A stretch of DNA of 64,000 bases, from positions 78,895 to 142,894 of the forward strand of contig JADFZV010000004.1 in NCBI GenBank assembly GCA_015232335.1. Reading direction: 5' to 3'. The notes below the pieces were generated by a model, which searched no databases, was not told the origin of the DNA, and saw only the letters and a program-made list of their open reading frames with translations. Both the position numbers and the translations under genes were made by a program. Below, one piece after another: positions 15,206 to 24,965 of the stretch; the stretch's first letter is position 1, and every line of letters begins with the position of its first letter. The stretch comes from Alphaproteobacteria bacterium (GTDB lineage Bacteria; Pseudomonadota; Alphaproteobacteria; Rhodospirillales; WMHbin7).

Positions 15206-16888
15206 ATGCGAGGAAGCATCAAAGCGAAGCTGGTCATGCTGGGGATTGTCGCCCTTCTCGGACAGACGGTGCTGGCGGGAAGCAGCCTGTGGGTCAACTC
15301 CATCCTCAAGGAATCCTTCTCCTTTGCTGAGATGCGGGGCGAGCAGTTGGCGGCCGTCGAGCAAATGCGACGAGAGACTTTGACCATCATGCTGGCCGCC
15401 ATGGATTCCATCATCGACAAGGATGAGGGCAAAATCCAGCCCGAGCGCATGCAGAACATGACTCGAGGGCTCGGCGCAATGGAGGCGGGCGTCAAGACGC
15501 TGGCTAAATACGCCGACACGGCCGAGGAGAAATCTTTGGCGCAGGAGTTGGACAAGTCGATTACCCAGTTGAAGGCGGGTGTCACCGGCACTCTGGTCAA
15601 GGCCATCGAGTCCAAGGCCGAAGATGCGGCCTTCGACGAGATTGACGATATTCTGGACAAGTACGGTAACGGCACGTCCGAACTTCTTGAGAAGTTCGAA
15701 AAGTCGCTGAAGGCCGAACTGGCCGAGGCCAAGGCGGAGGAACACGACTGGCTGGACCGCTTGACCCAGATCAACACGATAACCTATCTGGTCACGGTCG
15801 CTTTGATGATCCTTGGTCTCTTCATCACCGGCGGATCGATCATCCGTCCCATCAACGCCTTGACGGCCACGATGCGCCGTCTGGCCGACGGCGAGCGCAA
15901 TGCCGAAATCCCCGCCCTGGACCAGAAGGACGAGATCGGCGAGATGGCCCGTGCCGTCGATGTCTTCAAGCGCAATGCCATCGATATGGACCGCATGAAG
16001 GTGGAACAGGAGCATCAGAAGCTGGTGGCTGAGGAGGAGAAGAATCGCTCGATGCACACCCTGGCCGAGGGCTTTGACCGCTCAGTGCGTACGATCGTCA
16101 ACGAGGTTTCCGCCTCGGCAACCGAGCTTGAGGACACAGCGCAGGGCATGTCCAGCATTGCCGACGAAACGCAACAGCAGGCCACGGCCGTTGCTGCTGC
16201 TTCCGAGGAGGCCTCGTCGAACGTTCAGACCGTAGCGGCGGCGGCCGAGGAACTGTCCTCATCCATTTCGGAAATCAGCCGCCAGGTGTCGCAATCGACC
16301 CGGGTGGCCCAGGGGGCGGCCAAGGAGGCCGAGCGCGCCAATGCCATGGTGCAGGGGCTGGCCGAGGCCGCCAGCAAGATCGGCGAGGTGGTGCATCTGA
16401 TCAACGATATTGCCTCACAGACCAATCTGCTGGCTTTGAACGCCACCATCGAGGCCGCCCGCGCGGGCGATGCGGGCAAAGGCTTTGCCGTTGTCGCCAA
16501 CGAGGTGAAGAGTCTCGCCAACCAGACCGCCAAGGCCACCGACGAGATCAGCCAGCAGATTTCCGCGGTTCAAGGAGCCACCAAGGACGCCGTCGGCGCC
16601 ATCGAAAGCATCACCAAGGTAATCGGCGAAGTGAACGAGATTTCGACCGCCATCGCCAGTGCCGTCGAGGAACAGGGTGCGGCAACCCAGGAGATCGCCC
16701 GCAATGTCCAACAGGCCTCGGGGGCGACGGCGGAGGTTTCCAGCCATATCGGCGGTGTCACCCAGGGGGCGCAGAAAACAGGGGCTTCGGCCAATCATGT
16801 GCTGACGGCCGCAGAAGCCTTGTCCAAGCAGTCGGCCCATCTACGCCAGGAAGTCGATCGCTTCCTGGCTGGAATCCGGGCGGCCTGA
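15206..16888 (+). CDS. Methyl-accepting chemotaxis protein
   Basis: This 560-aa transmembrane chemoreceptor would signal to CheA/CheW. TM1 is at about 9-32. A helical periplasmic sensor (33-189) of four-helix-bundle type follows, then TM2 (190-213), HAMP (213-265) and the coiled-coil signalling domain. The conserved hairpin tip ([20 protein letters not shown], 399-418) is intact. The ligand is not predictable. I chose the ATG at 15206 ([11 protein letters not shown]), with AAAGGTGG upstream. The IS element ends 98 nt before it. Confidence 0.93.
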   Translation: MRGSIKAKLVMLGIVALLGQTVLAGSSLWVNSILKESFSFAEMRGEQLAAVEQMRRETLTIMLAAMDSIIDKDEGKIQPERMQNMTRGLGAMEAGVKTLAKYADTAEEKSLAQELDKSITQLKAGVTGTLVKAIESKAEDAAFDEIDDILDKYGNGTSELLEKFEKSLKAELAEAKAEEHDWLDRLTQINTITYLVTVALMILGLFITGGSIIRPINALTATMRRLADGERNAEIPALDQKDEIGEMARAVDVFKRNAIDMDRMKVEQEHQKLVAEEEKNRSMHTLAEGFDRSVRTIVNEVSASATELEDTAQGMSSIADETQQQATAVAAASEEASSNVQTVAAAAEELSSSISEISRQVSQSTRVAQGAAKEAERANAMVQGLAEAASKIGEVVHLINDIASQTNLLALNATIEAARAGDAGKGFAVVANEVKSLANQTAKATDEISQQISAVQGATKDAVGAIESITKVIGEVNEISTAIASAVEEQGAATQEIARNVQQASGATAEVSSHIGGVTQGAQKTGASANHVLTAAEALSKQSAHLRQEVDRFLAGIRAA

Positions 16889-16909
16889 TCTGGTTTTTAG
16901 CCAGATTTC
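16888..16909 (+). terminator. Weak terminator-like hairpin after the chemoreceptor gene
   Basis: A 6-bp stem ATCTGG / CCAGAT with a T-rich loop begins at the stop codon and is followed by TTTCA. It is weaker than the other terminators in the window. Confidence 0.3.
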
Positions 16910-16911
16910 AC

Positions 16912-16940
16912 TTGTCTTTCAGGGTAGGCGGGGGTACAAA
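16912..16940 (+). promoter_or_regulatory. Candidate rpsB-tsf promoter
   Basis: TTGTCT (16912-16917), a 17-nt spacer and TACAAA (16935-16940) give a plausible promoter. The -35 box is the same as that of the tRNA-Leu promoter in this window. A start near 16947 leaves a leader of about 107 nt with a GC-rich hairpin (CCGGTGCCGGGAAACCGG, about 16997-17014), where S2 autoregulation could act (inference). Confidence 0.4.
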
Positions 16941-17053
16941 CCGGGCCTCTAAATCCACAGGCGGGTATCGGGCCAGGCTAACGTCTTGCCCTCCGGTGCC
17001 GGGAAACCGGCCACAATATCCGCCGACGCTCAACCGGAAAAGGATTACATATC

Positions 17054-17854
17054 ATGGCTCTACCCGAATTCTCCATGCGCCAGCTTCTGGAAGCCGGCGT
17101 TCATTTCGGCCATAATACGCGCCGCTGGAATCCCAAGATGGCCCCTTATCTCTTCGGGGTGCGCAGCGGTATCCATGTGATCGATCTTCAGCAAAGCGTT
17201 CCTATGCTGCACCGGGCCATGCAGGCCGTGCGCGACGTGGTGGCCGGTGGCGGTCGCGTCCTGTTCGTGGGCACCAAGCGTTCGGCGGCCGAGCCGGTGG
17301 CCCTGGCGGCCAAGAAATGCGGTCAGTATTACGTCAATCACCGCTGGCTGGGCGGCATGATGACCAACTGGAAGACCATCTCGCGCTCGATCAAGCGCCT
17401 GAAGGACATGGAAGAGCAGTTGGCTTCGGGCGCCCTGGCGGGGCTGACCAAGAAGGAACAGCTCAACATGTCGCGCGAGAAGGAAAAGCTCGATCTGTCG
17501 CTGGGCGGCATCAAGGACATGGGCGGTATTCCCGACATTATGTTCGTGATCGACACCAACAAGGAATCCATCGCCATTCAAGAGGCGGTCAAGCTGGGCA
17601 TTCCCGTGGTGGCCGTGCTGGACAGCAACAGCGATCCCGATGGCATCTCCTTTCCGATTCCCGGCAATGACGACGCCATTCGCGCCGTCAGCATGTATTG
17701 CGATCTGATCTCGGGATCGGTGCTGGATGGCATTCAGGCCGAGATGACCAAGGCCGGAATCGATGTCGGTGCCCAGGTGGCGCCGCCCGTCGAGGCCGCC
17801 CTGGCCGAGGAAGGCGAGGCTGAAGCGCCTGCCGCCGCCGTCGCGGCTGACTGA
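17054..17854 (+). CDS. rpsB: 30S ribosomal protein S2
   Basis: This 266-aa ribosomal protein starts with the classical S2 N terminus ([20 protein letters not shown]). It also contains [10 protein letters not shown], the internal [15 protein letters not shown] and [13 protein letters not shown]. The C-terminal tail is Ala/Glu-rich, as often in alphaproteobacteria. tsf follows after 28 nt, the universal bacterial arrangement. It opens the long collinear block that runs to lpxB. Confidence 0.98.
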   Translation: MALPEFSMRQLLEAGVHFGHNTRRWNPKMAPYLFGVRSGIHVIDLQQSVPMLHRAMQAVRDVVAGGGRVLFVGTKRSAAEPVALAAKKCGQYYVNHRWLGGMMTNWKTISRSIKRLKDMEEQLASGALAGLTKKEQLNMSREKEKLDLSLGGIKDMGGIPDIMFVIDTNKESIAIQEAVKLGIPVVAVLDSNSDPDGISFPIPGNDDAIRAVSMYCDLISGSVLDGIQAEMTKAGIDVGAQVAPPVEAALAEEGEAEAPAAAVAAD

Positions 17855-17882
17855 TCGCTTCTTCTAGGAAAGGAATAAAAAG

Positions 17883-18809
17883 ATGGCCGAGATTACGGCT
17901 GCGCTGGTCAAGGACCTGCGCGAAAAGACCGGCGCCGGAATGATGGATTGCAAGAAGGCGCTAGGCGAAACCAATGGTGATCTGGAAGCGGCTGTCGACT
18001 GGCTGCGCAAGAAGGGTTTGGCGGCGGCTGCCAAGAAGTCGGGGCGCGTTGCTGCCGAAGGCCTGGTGGCCGTGGCTACCGAGGGCACCAAGGGCGCTTT
18101 GGCCGAGGTGAATGCCGAGACCGATTTCGTGGCTCGCAACGACCAGTTCCAGGCCTATGCCAAAAAGGTGGCCGAGATCGCGCTGGGCTGTGGTGGCGAC
18201 ATCGAAAAGCTGAAGGCGGCGGCCTGGCCCGAGGGCGGCACGGTGGCCGAGAAGGTGACCAATCTGATCGCCACCATCGGCGAGAACATGAATCTGCGCC
18301 GCACGGCCTGTCTGTCGGTTTCCGATGGCGTGGTGGCCAGCTACATGCACTCGGCGGCGGCACCCGGCTTGGGCAAGATCGGCGTTCTGGTGGCTCTGGA
18401 AAGCACGGGCGACAAGGCCAAGCTGGCCGAAACCGGCAAGCAGATCGCCATGCATGTGGCAGCGGCCAATCCGCAGTTCCTGACCGTCGATTCCGTTGAT
18501 TCGTCGGCCCTCGAACGCGAAAAGGACGTGCTGCGCGAACAGGCCCGCGCTTCAGGCAAGCCCGACAACATCATCGAAAAGATGATGGAAGGGCGCGTTC
18601 GCAAATTCTACGAGGATGTGGTTCTGCTGGAACAGCTCTACGTCATCGACGGCGAGAGCCGGGTCAAGCAGATCGTGGAAAAGGCGGCCAAGGACGTAAG
18701 CGCTCCGGTCAAGCTGACCGGATTCGTGCGCTTCGCCCTGGGCGAAGGCATCGAGCGCGAAGAGAAAGACTTTGCCGCCGAAGTGGCCGAGCAGTTGAAC
18801 AAGAAGTAA
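17883..18809 (+). CDS. tsf: Elongation factor Ts
   Basis: EF-Ts is the nucleotide exchange factor for EF-Tu. The 308-aa protein begins [20 protein letters not shown] and contains the TDFVARN motif ([11 protein letters not shown], about 80-90) that contacts EF-Tu, followed by two dimerisation-type subdomains. A ribosome site (AGGAAAGGA) precedes the start. A terminator and a REP-like repeat follow. The usual next gene, pyrH, is separated by an inserted toxin-antitoxin pair on the opposite strand. Confidence 0.98.
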   Translation: MAEITAALVKDLREKTGAGMMDCKKALGETNGDLEAAVDWLRKKGLAAAAKKSGRVAAEGLVAVATEGTKGALAEVNAETDFVARNDQFQAYAKKVAEIALGCGGDIEKLKAAAWPEGGTVAEKVTNLIATIGENMNLRRTACLSVSDGVVASYMHSAAAPGLGKIGVLVALESTGDKAKLAETGKQIAMHVAAANPQFLTVDSVDSSALEREKDVLREQARASGKPDNIIEKMMEGRVRKFYEDVVLLEQLYVIDGESRVKQIVEKAAKDVSAPVKLTGFVRFALGEGIEREEKDFAAEVAEQLNKK

Positions 18810-18817
18810 TCTCTCTA

Positions 18818-18870
18818 ATCCCTCGCCTCTAGTGGGAGAGGGTGACCGCGAAACAGTCGGGTGAGCGGTA
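18818..18870. repeat. REP-like extragenic palindrome
   Basis: The segment has a CCCTC...GAGGG imperfect hairpin followed by GGTGACCGCG...GTCGGGTGAGCGG. This resembles dispersed extragenic repeats of many proteobacteria (CCCTCTCCC...GGGAGAGGGTGGCCGCG...GGGTGAGGG). Only one copy is seen here, so its repetitive nature is inferred. Confidence 0.4.
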
Positions 18871-18879
18871 ATTGATCTG

Positions 18880-18907
18880 GGCGGGCCTTATTTGGGTCCG
18901 CCTTTTT
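18880..18907 (+). terminator. Rho-independent terminator after tsf
   Basis: An 8-bp stem (GGCGGGCC / GGTCCGCC, one wobble pair) with a 7-nt loop is followed by TTTTT. It ends the rpsB-tsf transcript 70 nt after the tsf stop and lies just beyond the stop of the convergent PIN toxin gene. Confidence 0.8.
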
Positions 18908-18909
18908 CA

Positions 18910-19317
18910 TTAGGCCCCGTGACGTTGCCAGAAGGCAGCCGGGGTCACGATGGAATAGGCGTCCGACAAGACCAGAAGATCGGCGTCCCCGGTGATCAGG
19001 TAATCGGCTTTTGCCGCCAGATAGGTTCCCAGAACTGGGACGTCTTTGGCATCTCTCACGGTGGAATTCTCCAATGCCTGGGCTTCCACCAAATCAGCAG
19101 AAAGTGCCAGGATATCGATCAGATCGGCAAAATCCGAAGGATTCCAGTTCAGTCTGTGATTGAGTTTGGGCAGAACGCGGGCCAATTCATCCAAGATGGA
19201 ACGCGACAGAGCAACCTCGAACGCACCTTGGCGCCATGCAGTCAGGATGCGTCCCGGAACGCTTGCAGGATATGCCAGTCCAGAGACGAGGACGTTGGTG
19301 TCGAGAACGACTTTCAG
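18910..19317 (-). CDS. PIN-domain toxin (putative RNase)
   Basis: This is a VapC-like ribonuclease with PIN fold. The frame reads KVVLDTNVLVSGLAYPASVP at its N terminus, carrying the first catalytic Asp, and later SILDELARVLPKL, DAKDVPVLGTYLAAKADYLITGDADLL with further acidic residues. No ATG, GTG or TTG fits. The family pattern M-K-V-V-L-D-T-N places the start at a CTG (19317), with AAGGAAGG about 10 nt upstream, giving 135 aa. An ATG-based start would cut the protein to 94 aa (from 19194) and remove the active-site Asp. The gene follows its antitoxin by 5 nt. Confidence 0.78.
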   Translation of the reverse strand: MKVVLDTNVLVSGLAYPASVPGRILTAWRQGAFEVALSRSILDELARVLPKLNHRLNWNPSDFADLIDILALSADLVEAQALENSTVRDAKDVPVLGTYLAAKADYLITGDADLLVLSDAYSIVTPAAFWQRHGA

Positions 19318-19322
19318 TAGGT

Positions 19323-19604
19323 TTAAACCTTCCTTGCCGCTGTCCGTTCTTTTGAAACGGTGCTGTCGATTTCAGCCAACCCCTCATCCATCGGAATCTG
19401 GGCGTAGGCTTCAGCCATTCTTGTCGCCAGAGCGTCAAAGCGTTCCTGCATCTTTCGAATGCGAGCGAAAAGTCTTGCGTCGATCAAGGCGGCCACGGGC
19501 TTGCCATCCTTGTTGATGACAATACTGTCCTTGCGGTATTGGACTTGGCTGATCATTTCGCCCAAATTCTGGCGGAAGGTGACGGCACTGGTTTCCGTGA
19601 TCAT
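19323..19604 (-). CDS. Phd/YefM-family antitoxin
   Basis: This 93-aa antitoxin is paired with the downstream PIN toxin. The N-terminal DNA-binding fold is visible in TSAVTFRQNLGEMISQVQYR followed by DSIVINKDGKPVAALIDARLF. The rest is helical and charged and should bind the toxin. A large dyad lies just upstream of the ATG (19604). Phd-type antitoxin with a PIN toxin is a known pairing. The module is transcribed against the surrounding essential block, which suggests insertion. Confidence 0.85.
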   Translation of the reverse strand: MITETSAVTFRQNLGEMISQVQYRKDSIVINKDGKPVAALIDARLFARIRKMQERFDALATRMAEAYAQIPMDEGLAEIDSTVSKERTAARKV

Positions 19605-19613
19605 TGAAGCCTC

Positions 19614-19645
19614 ATATCAATCGTGATGATCATTATGATCGATAT
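19614..19645. promoter_or_regulatory. Imperfect 32-bp palindrome (antitoxin operator candidate)
   Basis: The dyad is centred on a perfect ATGATCAT core with ATATC...GATAT outer ends. It sits between the antitoxin start (minus strand) and pyrH (plus strand). An autoregulatory operator is the simplest explanation. Confidence 0.55.
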
Positions 19646-19758
19646 GGTAAGCCGTCGCAAGCTGCATTATTGTTTCAACCTACTAGCCCCCTGCTCAACG
19701 GGTTGCTAATATCCGCCCCGCCTCGCACCCTGCCTGAACAGCCAACTTGGGATAACCC

Positions 19759-20481
19759 ATGTCCAACGCCCCGCGTTTTAAGCGAATCCTCTTGAAGATC
19801 TCTGGCGAGGGCCTGATGGGCGAGGGGGATTATGGTCTGGATGACGCCACCCTGGCCCGCCTGGCCGACGACGTGAAGTCGGTCGCCGCCCTGGGCATCC
19901 AAGTCGGCGTCGTGGTCGGCGGCGGCAATATTTTCAGAGGCTTGGCCGGAGCGGCACGGGGCATGGAGCGGGCCAGCGCCGACTATATGGGCATGCTGGC
20001 CACCGTGATCAATGCGCTGGCCATTCAGAACGCGCTGGAACGGATTGGGGTTCAGACCCGGGTTCAGTCGGCGATTCCGATGGCGCAGATCAGCGAGCCC
20101 TATATCCGCCGTCGCGCCATCCGGCACATGGAAAAGGGCCGCGTGGTGATTTTCGGGGCGGGGACGGGCAATCCTTTCTTCACCACGGATACCGCCGCCG
20201 CTCTCAGGGCCGCCGAGATGGGCTGCGATGCGCTTTTCAAGGCGACCCAGGTCGATGGTGTCTACACGGCCGACCCCAAGAAAGACCCCAAGGCCACCCG
20301 CTATGATCATCTGACCTTCAGCGAGGTGCTGAACAAGGATTTGAAAGTCATGGATGCGGCGGCCATCGCCGTGGCCCGCGAAAACAACATTCCCATTCTG
20401 GTCTTTTCCCTGCACAATCCAGGCGCCTTTTCTGAGGCCGCCCAGGGCAATGGCCGATATACACTGATCGACAACGGGTGA
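19759..20481 (+). CDS. pyrH: Uridylate kinase (UMP kinase)
   Basis: PyrH phosphorylates UMP to UDP. The 240-aa protein has the amino-acid-kinase motifs [29 protein letters not shown] (about 52-62) and [16 protein letters not shown] (about 133-148), all diagnostic of bacterial UMP kinases. It is the first gene after the inserted toxin-antitoxin pair and leads the frr-uppS-cdsA-dxr series. The ATG at 19759 matches the family N terminus. Confidence 0.97.
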   Translation: MSNAPRFKRILLKISGEGLMGEGDYGLDDATLARLADDVKSVAALGIQVGVVVGGGNIFRGLAGAARGMERASADYMGMLATVINALAIQNALERIGVQTRVQSAIPMAQISEPYIRRRAIRHMEKGRVVIFGAGTGNPFFTTDTAAALRAAEMGCDALFKATQVDGVYTADPKKDPKATRYDHLTFSEVLNKDLKVMDAAAIAVARENNIPILVFSLHNPGAFSEAAQGNGRYTLIDNG

Positions 20482-20500
20482 GATTTAAGGAGGAGTCAGC

Positions 20501-21067
20501 GTGACCGCCACCGTTCAGGAACTGAAAGCCGATATCAAGCGGCGCATGGACAGCACCGTCGAGGTGGTGCGCAAGGAATTCGCAGGCCTGCGTACCGGGC
20601 GCGCCGTGGCGTCGCTGCTCGATCCCGTGATCGTCGAGGCCTATGGCCAGGAAATGCCGCTCAATCAGGTAAGCACGGTCAATGTGCCCGAGCCCCGCAT
20701 GCTTTCGGTCCAGGTCTGGGACAAGGGCATGGTCAAGGCCGTCGAAAAGGCTATCCGCGATGCAGGCCTGGGGCTTAATCCGCAGGCCGACGGGCAGTTG
20801 GTGCGTGTGCCCATTCCCGCCCTGAACGAGGAGCGGCGCAAGGAACTGGTCAAGGTCGCCCACAAATATGCCGAGCAGGGCAAGGTGGCGGTGCGCAATG
20901 TGCGCCGTGATGCCATGGACGCGCTTAAGAAGATGGAAAAGGACAAGGTGATTTCGGAAGACGAACACCACCATCAAGACAAGGAAATCCAGGTGCTGAC
21001 CGACGAGGCCATCAAGCATGTCGATGAAGCCCTGGCCCATAAGGAAAAGGAAATCCTTCAGGTATGA
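20501..21067 (+). CDS. frr: Ribosome recycling factor
   Basis: RRF splits post-termination ribosomes together with EF-G. The 188-aa protein has the standard length and motifs: [10 protein letters not shown] (about 25-34), [26 protein letters not shown] and the C-terminal [13 protein letters not shown]. It starts with GTG at 20501 after AGGAGG and overlaps uppS by ATGA, indicating translational coupling. Confidence 0.97.
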   Translation: MTATVQELKADIKRRMDSTVEVVRKEFAGLRTGRAVASLLDPVIVEAYGQEMPLNQVSTVNVPEPRMLSVQVWDKGMVKAVEKAIRDAGLGLNPQADGQLVRVPIPALNEERRKELVKVAHKYAEQGKVAVRNVRRDAMDALKKMEKDKVISEDEHHHQDKEIQVLTDEAIKHVDEALAHKEKEILQV

Positions 21068-21804
21068 GCCGCGCGGGAGTCCTTCCCTCTCAAGGTGATG
21101 CGCCGCCGCCGCCAGCCCATGTCGCCATCATCATGGATGGCAACGGGCGCTGGGCCAAGGCGCGCGGCCTGCCGCGTACGGCGGGTCATCGCAAGGGCGC
21201 TGAAGCGGTCAGGGCCACCATCAAGGCCTGCCGCGAGTTGGGAATCCGTTATCTGACTCTGTTTGGCTTTTCTTCCGAAAACTGGAAGCGCTCACCCGAC
21301 GAAGTGGGCGATTTGATGGGGCTTTTGCGCTTTTACCTGCGCAACGAGGTCAAGGAGCTGCATTCGGCGGGGGTGCGTCTGCGCATCATCGGCGATCGCT
21401 CACGCCTGTCCAAGGATATCGTCGACCTGATTGAAACCTCGGAAGCCAAGACGGCAGCCAATACGGCGCTCGATGTGGTGATGGCCTTAAGCTATGGCGG
21501 GCGCCAGGAAATCGTGACGGCGGCCCGGAATCTGGCCCAAGAGGTCAAGGCGGGCAACCTTGATCCCGCCGCCATCGACGAGGATGCCTTTTCACGACGT
21601 CTTTTTACGGCGGGTGTGCCCGATCCCGATCTTCTGATCCGCACCTCGGGCGAAAAGCGCATCAGCAATTTCCTGCTCTGGCAGGCGGCCTATGCTGAAT
21701 TCGTCTTCCAGGACGTTCTGTGGCCCGATTTCGGGCGCGCGCAGCTTGAAGAAGCGATTTCCGAATTTCACGGGCGTGAGCGCCGCTACGGGCAGGCGGG
21801 CTGA
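21064..21804 (+). CDS. uppS: Undecaprenyl diphosphate synthase
   Basis: UppS makes the C55 lipid carrier for peptidoglycan and other envelope polymers. The 246-aa cis-prenyltransferase shows the catalytic Asp motif ([19 protein letters not shown]), [22 protein letters not shown] and the C-terminal [20 protein letters not shown]. It overlaps frr and is followed 5 nt later by cdsA, its usual neighbour. Confidence 0.97.
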   Translation: MSRAGVLPSQGDAPPPPAHVAIIMDGNGRWAKARGLPRTAGHRKGAEAVRATIKACRELGIRYLTLFGFSSENWKRSPDEVGDLMGLLRFYLRNEVKELHSAGVRLRIIGDRSRLSKDIVDLIETSEAKTAANTALDVVMALSYGGRQEIVTAARNLAQEVKAGNLDPAAIDEDAFSRRLFTAGVPDPDLLIRTSGEKRISNFLLWQAAYAEFVFQDVLWPDFGRAQLEEAISEFHGRERRYGQAG

Positions 21805-21809
21805 CGCGG

Positions 21810-22610
21810 GTGGCGATTGCCTTGTCTTCCTTGTCGTTGCGGGTGATTTCCGCCCTGGTGCTGGCTCCGCCCGTGCTGCTGGCCGTGTGGCAGGGCTCGC
21901 CTTATTTCGAGGGGATGGCTCTCCTGGCGGCGGCTCTCATGGCTTGGGAATGGGGGCGTTTGGTTTGTAATGGCGCCTTCACCTCCAGCGGCATCGCCTT
22001 GACGCTGACCTGCCTGGCTGCCCTTGCCATGCTGCCCTTTTCGCCTATCGTGGCCCTGTTCTTTGTGATTCTGGGGGGCCTAGTGTCCAGTCTGATGGCG
22101 CCCGCAGGTGCCAGGGGCTGGGCGGCCCTGGGAGCCCCTTATATCGTTCTGCCTCTGGCGGCTCTGGTGATGCTGAGGGAAGCGGACAATGGTCAAAGCC
22201 TGGTCATCTGGTTGCTTCTGATCGTCTGGGCCACCGATATCGGGGCCTATGCGGCGGGCCGCGCCATTGGCGGGCCGTTGCTGGCCCCTGCCATCAGCCC
22301 CAAGAAAACCTGGGCGGGTCTGCTGGGTGGCATGCTGTCGGCGGGTCTGACCGCCGTTCTGGCCGGGATGGCTTTTGGCTTTACCACCCAGGCCGTTACG
22401 CTGGGGGGGATTGGCGCCGTCCTGGCCGTGGTTGCTCAGGGTGGCGATCTGTTCGAATCCCAGGCCAAGCGCCGTTTCGGTGTCAAGGATTCCAGCCAAC
22501 TCATCCCCGGCCACGGCGGTCTTCTGGATCGTGTCGACGGATTGCTGGCCGCCGGTTTTGCCCTGGGGCTGTATCATTTGGTAGCGATTGAGAGAGGTTG
22601 GACGTGGTAG
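21810..22610 (+). CDS. cdsA: Phosphatidate cytidylyltransferase
   Basis: CdsA makes CDP-diacylglycerol for phospholipid synthesis in the inner membrane. The 266-aa protein has several hydrophobic helices and the C-terminal signature: SPKKTWAGLLGG, GGDLFESQAKRRFGVKD, then IPGHGGLLDRVDG. It starts with GTG at 21810. Its end overlaps the proposed dxr start. Confidence 0.95.
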   Translation: MAIALSSLSLRVISALVLAPPVLLAVWQGSPYFEGMALLAAALMAWEWGRLVCNGAFTSSGIALTLTCLAALAMLPFSPIVALFFVILGGLVSSLMAPAGARGWAALGAPYIVLPLAALVMLREADNGQSLVIWLLLIVWATDIGAYAAGRAIGGPLLAPAISPKKTWAGLLGGMLSAGLTAVLAGMAFGFTTQAVTLGGIGAVLAVVAQGGDLFESQAKRRFGVKDSSQLIPGHGGLLDRVDGLLAAGFALGLYHLVAIERGWTW

Positions 22611-23773
22611 GCGAGCCCTTGACGGTGACCGTGTTGGGCTCGACCGGCTCGATCGGGATGAACACGCTCGATCTTCTGATGCGCGATCCGGCCTCCTATC
22701 GGGTCGAGGCTCTGGTGGCCGGACGCAATGTCGAGCGTTTGATCGAACAGGCCAAGACGCTGAAGCCCAAGCTGGCCGTGATGGCCGATCCTGAATTTTA
22801 CGGCGCCTTGAAAGAGGGGCTGGCGGGAACCGGCATCGAGGTTGCCGCCGGTGATGAGGCGGTAACCGAGGCGGGATCACGCCCGGCCAAATGGGTGATG
22901 GCGGCCATTGTGGGGGCGGCTGGGTTAAAGCCCACCTTGAAGGCCATCGAGCGCGGCGCCGTGATCGGGCTGGCCAACAAGGAAACCCTGGTCTCGGCGG
23001 GCGATGTCGTCACCCGCGCCGTCAAGGCTTCGGGCGCTACGATTCTGCCGGTCGATTCCGAACATAGCGCCATCTTCCAAGTCCTTGATTTTTCTCAATT
23101 GGATAAGGTTGAAAAGATCATTCTGACCGCCTCGGGCGGGCCTTTCCGCACCATGGGCGGCAACGAGTTGGCCCATGTCACGCCCAAGCAGGCGATGGCC
23201 CATCCCAATTGGAGCATGGGCGCCAAGATATCGGTCGATTCAGCCACCATGATGAACAAGGGGCTTGAACTGATCGAGGCCCATCACCTGTTCGACATGC
23301 CCGAAGAGAAGATCGATATTCTGGTGCATCCCCAGTCGGTTATCCACAGCATGGTGGCCTATGTCGATGGCTCGGTCCTGGCCCAGTTGGGCACGCCCGA
23401 CATGCGCACCCCGATTGCCTATGCCCTGGGCTGGCCCAAGCGCATTCCTGCACCGGTTCCCCGCCTCGATCTGGCCGCCATCGCCAAGCTTTCTTTCGAG
23501 CTGCCGGACAATGAGCGTTTTCCGGCCCTCGATCTAGCCCGCATCGCCTTGCGCCGGGGGGGATCGATGCCTACTATTTTGAACGCGGCGAATGAAGTGG
23601 CGGTTGGCCTGTTTCTGGATCACAAGATCGGCTATCTCGATATCGCAAGGCTGGTGGCGGCCACCATGGAGGCGATGACGGCATCCCCGCTGGCCTGTTT
23701 GGACGATGTTCTGGCAGTCGATGGCGAGGCCCGCGCCCGTTCCCTGGAAATATCCAGGAAATTCAATACATAA
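22604..23773 (+). CDS. dxr: 1-deoxy-D-xylulose 5-phosphate reductoisomerase
   Basis: Dxr catalyses the first committed step of the MEP isoprenoid pathway. The 389-aa protein has the NADPH site (VTVLGSTGSIGMNTLDL), the metal and substrate residues in PVDSEHSAIFQ (about 149-159), ASGGPFRTM, and WSMGAKISVDSATMMNKGLE. I chose the GTG at 22604, 6 nt after AGAGAGG and overlapping the cdsA stop. A TTG two codons upstream is possible. Confidence 0.96.
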   Translation: MVGEPLTVTVLGSTGSIGMNTLDLLMRDPASYRVEALVAGRNVERLIEQAKTLKPKLAVMADPEFYGALKEGLAGTGIEVAAGDEAVTEAGSRPAKWVMAAIVGAAGLKPTLKAIERGAVIGLANKETLVSAGDVVTRAVKASGATILPVDSEHSAIFQVLDFSQLDKVEKIILTASGGPFRTMGGNELAHVTPKQAMAHPNWSMGAKISVDSATMMNKGLELIEAHHLFDMPEEKIDILVHPQSVIHSMVAYVDGSVLAQLGTPDMRTPIAYALGWPKRIPAPVPRLDLAAIAKLSFELPDNERFPALDLARIALRRGGSMPTILNAANEVAVGLFLDHKIGYLDIARLVAATMEAMTASPLACLDDVLAVDGEARARSLEISRKFNT

Positions 23774-23785
23774 GGAGTGTCGTTA

Positions 23786-24904
23786 GTGGACTTTCTGGTC
23801 AATTACATCGTTCCGTTCCTGATTCTGCTGACTGTCGTCGTTTTCGTCCATGAGATGGGCCATTACTGGGTGGCGCGCAAAAATGGGGTCAAGGTCGAGG
23901 TCTTTTCGGTTGGTTTCGGGCGTGAGATCGTTGGTTTCAATGACAAAAACGGCACACGCTGGAAGCTGGGCCTGATCCCCTTCGGCGGCTATGTGAAGAT
24001 GTTCGGCGACGAGGACGCGGCCAGTACGCCCGACACCTCGCGCGAATTCACCGAGGCGGAAAAGGCCCTCTCTTTCCACCATAAAAAGCTGCATCAGCGG
24101 GCCGCCATCGTGGCCGCCGGGCCGCTCTCGAACCTGCTTTTTGCCATTCTGGTCTTTGCCGTCCTGTTTATGACGGTCGGCCAATATTCCACGCCCGCCG
24201 TGGTGGGGGCTGTTCAGCCCGGTTCGGCAGCCGAGGCGGCGGGGCTCAAGCCCCATGACCGCATTGCCTCGATCAATGGCTCGTCCATTCAGCGTTTCGA
24301 GGAAATTCAACAGATTGTCCGCCTGGGCGATGGTTCGACCCTGGCCTTGCAGATCGACCGCGATGGCAGCCTTCTCGATGTGTCGATTACCCCCGTCATG
24401 ACGGAGATGACTGACCGCTTTGGCAATGTCCAACGGACGCCGCTTTTGGGTATTTCCGCTTCGACGGCGGAAAGCCATGTGGTTGTCCTTTCTCCCCCAG
24501 CCGCCATCGCAGAATCCTTTCACCAAACCTGGGTGGTGACCAGTTCGACCCTGTCGGCGGTTGGCCAAATGATTTCGGGCAAGCGCGATTCAAGCGATCT
24601 GGGCGGACCATTGCGCATAGCCAAATTTTCGGGCGAGGCGGCCCAGGGCGGAGCTGCAAATTTCATTACGTTTATTGCCGTGCTATCAATCAACCTGGCG
24701 TTGATCAATCTCTTTCCCATCCCCATGTTGGATGGTGGACATCTTTTGTTCTATGCCATCGAAGGGATCATTCGTCGCCCCCTTTCCGAACGGTCGCAAG
24801 AATATGGTTTCCGAATCGGCCTGATTCTGGTACTAGCATTGTTTGTCTTTGCAACGTGGAACGACTTGATTCATTTGAAGGTGTTCGACTTCCTCAAAGG
24901 GTAG
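23786..24904 (+). CDS. rseP: Site-2 intramembrane zinc metalloprotease RseP
   Basis: RseP cleaves membrane-bound anti-sigma factors and leftover signal peptides. The 372-aa protein has the zinc motif HEMGH in TM1 (VVFVHEMGHYWVARKNGVKV), a PDZ domain (about 120-220) and the C-terminal metal ligand segment LINLFPIPMLDGGHLLFY. I prefer the GTG at 23786 because AAGGAG lies 8 nt upstream. The GTG at 23777 overlaps that ribosome site. dxr ends 12 nt upstream; bamA follows. Confidence 0.95.
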   Translation: MDFLVNYIVPFLILLTVVVFVHEMGHYWVARKNGVKVEVFSVGFGREIVGFNDKNGTRWKLGLIPFGGYVKMFGDEDAASTPDTSREFTEAEKALSFHHKKLHQRAAIVAAGPLSNLLFAILVFAVLFMTVGQYSTPAVVGAVQPGSAAEAAGLKPHDRIASINGSSIQRFEEIQQIVRLGDGSTLALQIDRDGSLLDVSITPVMTEMTDRFGNVQRTPLLGISASTAESHVVVLSPPAAIAESFHQTWVVTSSTLSAVGQMISGKRDSSDLGGPLRIAKFSGEAAQGGAANFITFIAVLSINLALINLFPIPMLDGGHLLFYAIEGIIRRPLSERSQEYGFRIGLILVLALFVFATWNDLIHLKVFDFLKG

Positions 24905-24965
24905 GGGGGCACACCGGAGATTTGGCGAGTCGATCCACGTTATCGTATTGGGAAGAGGGGACGTT

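Noticed and set aside
16889..17053. Riboswitch in the rpsB leader
   Set aside because: Only a promoter and a GC-rich hairpin are visible; no known aptamer pattern is recognised, so it is noted only as possible S2 autoregulation.
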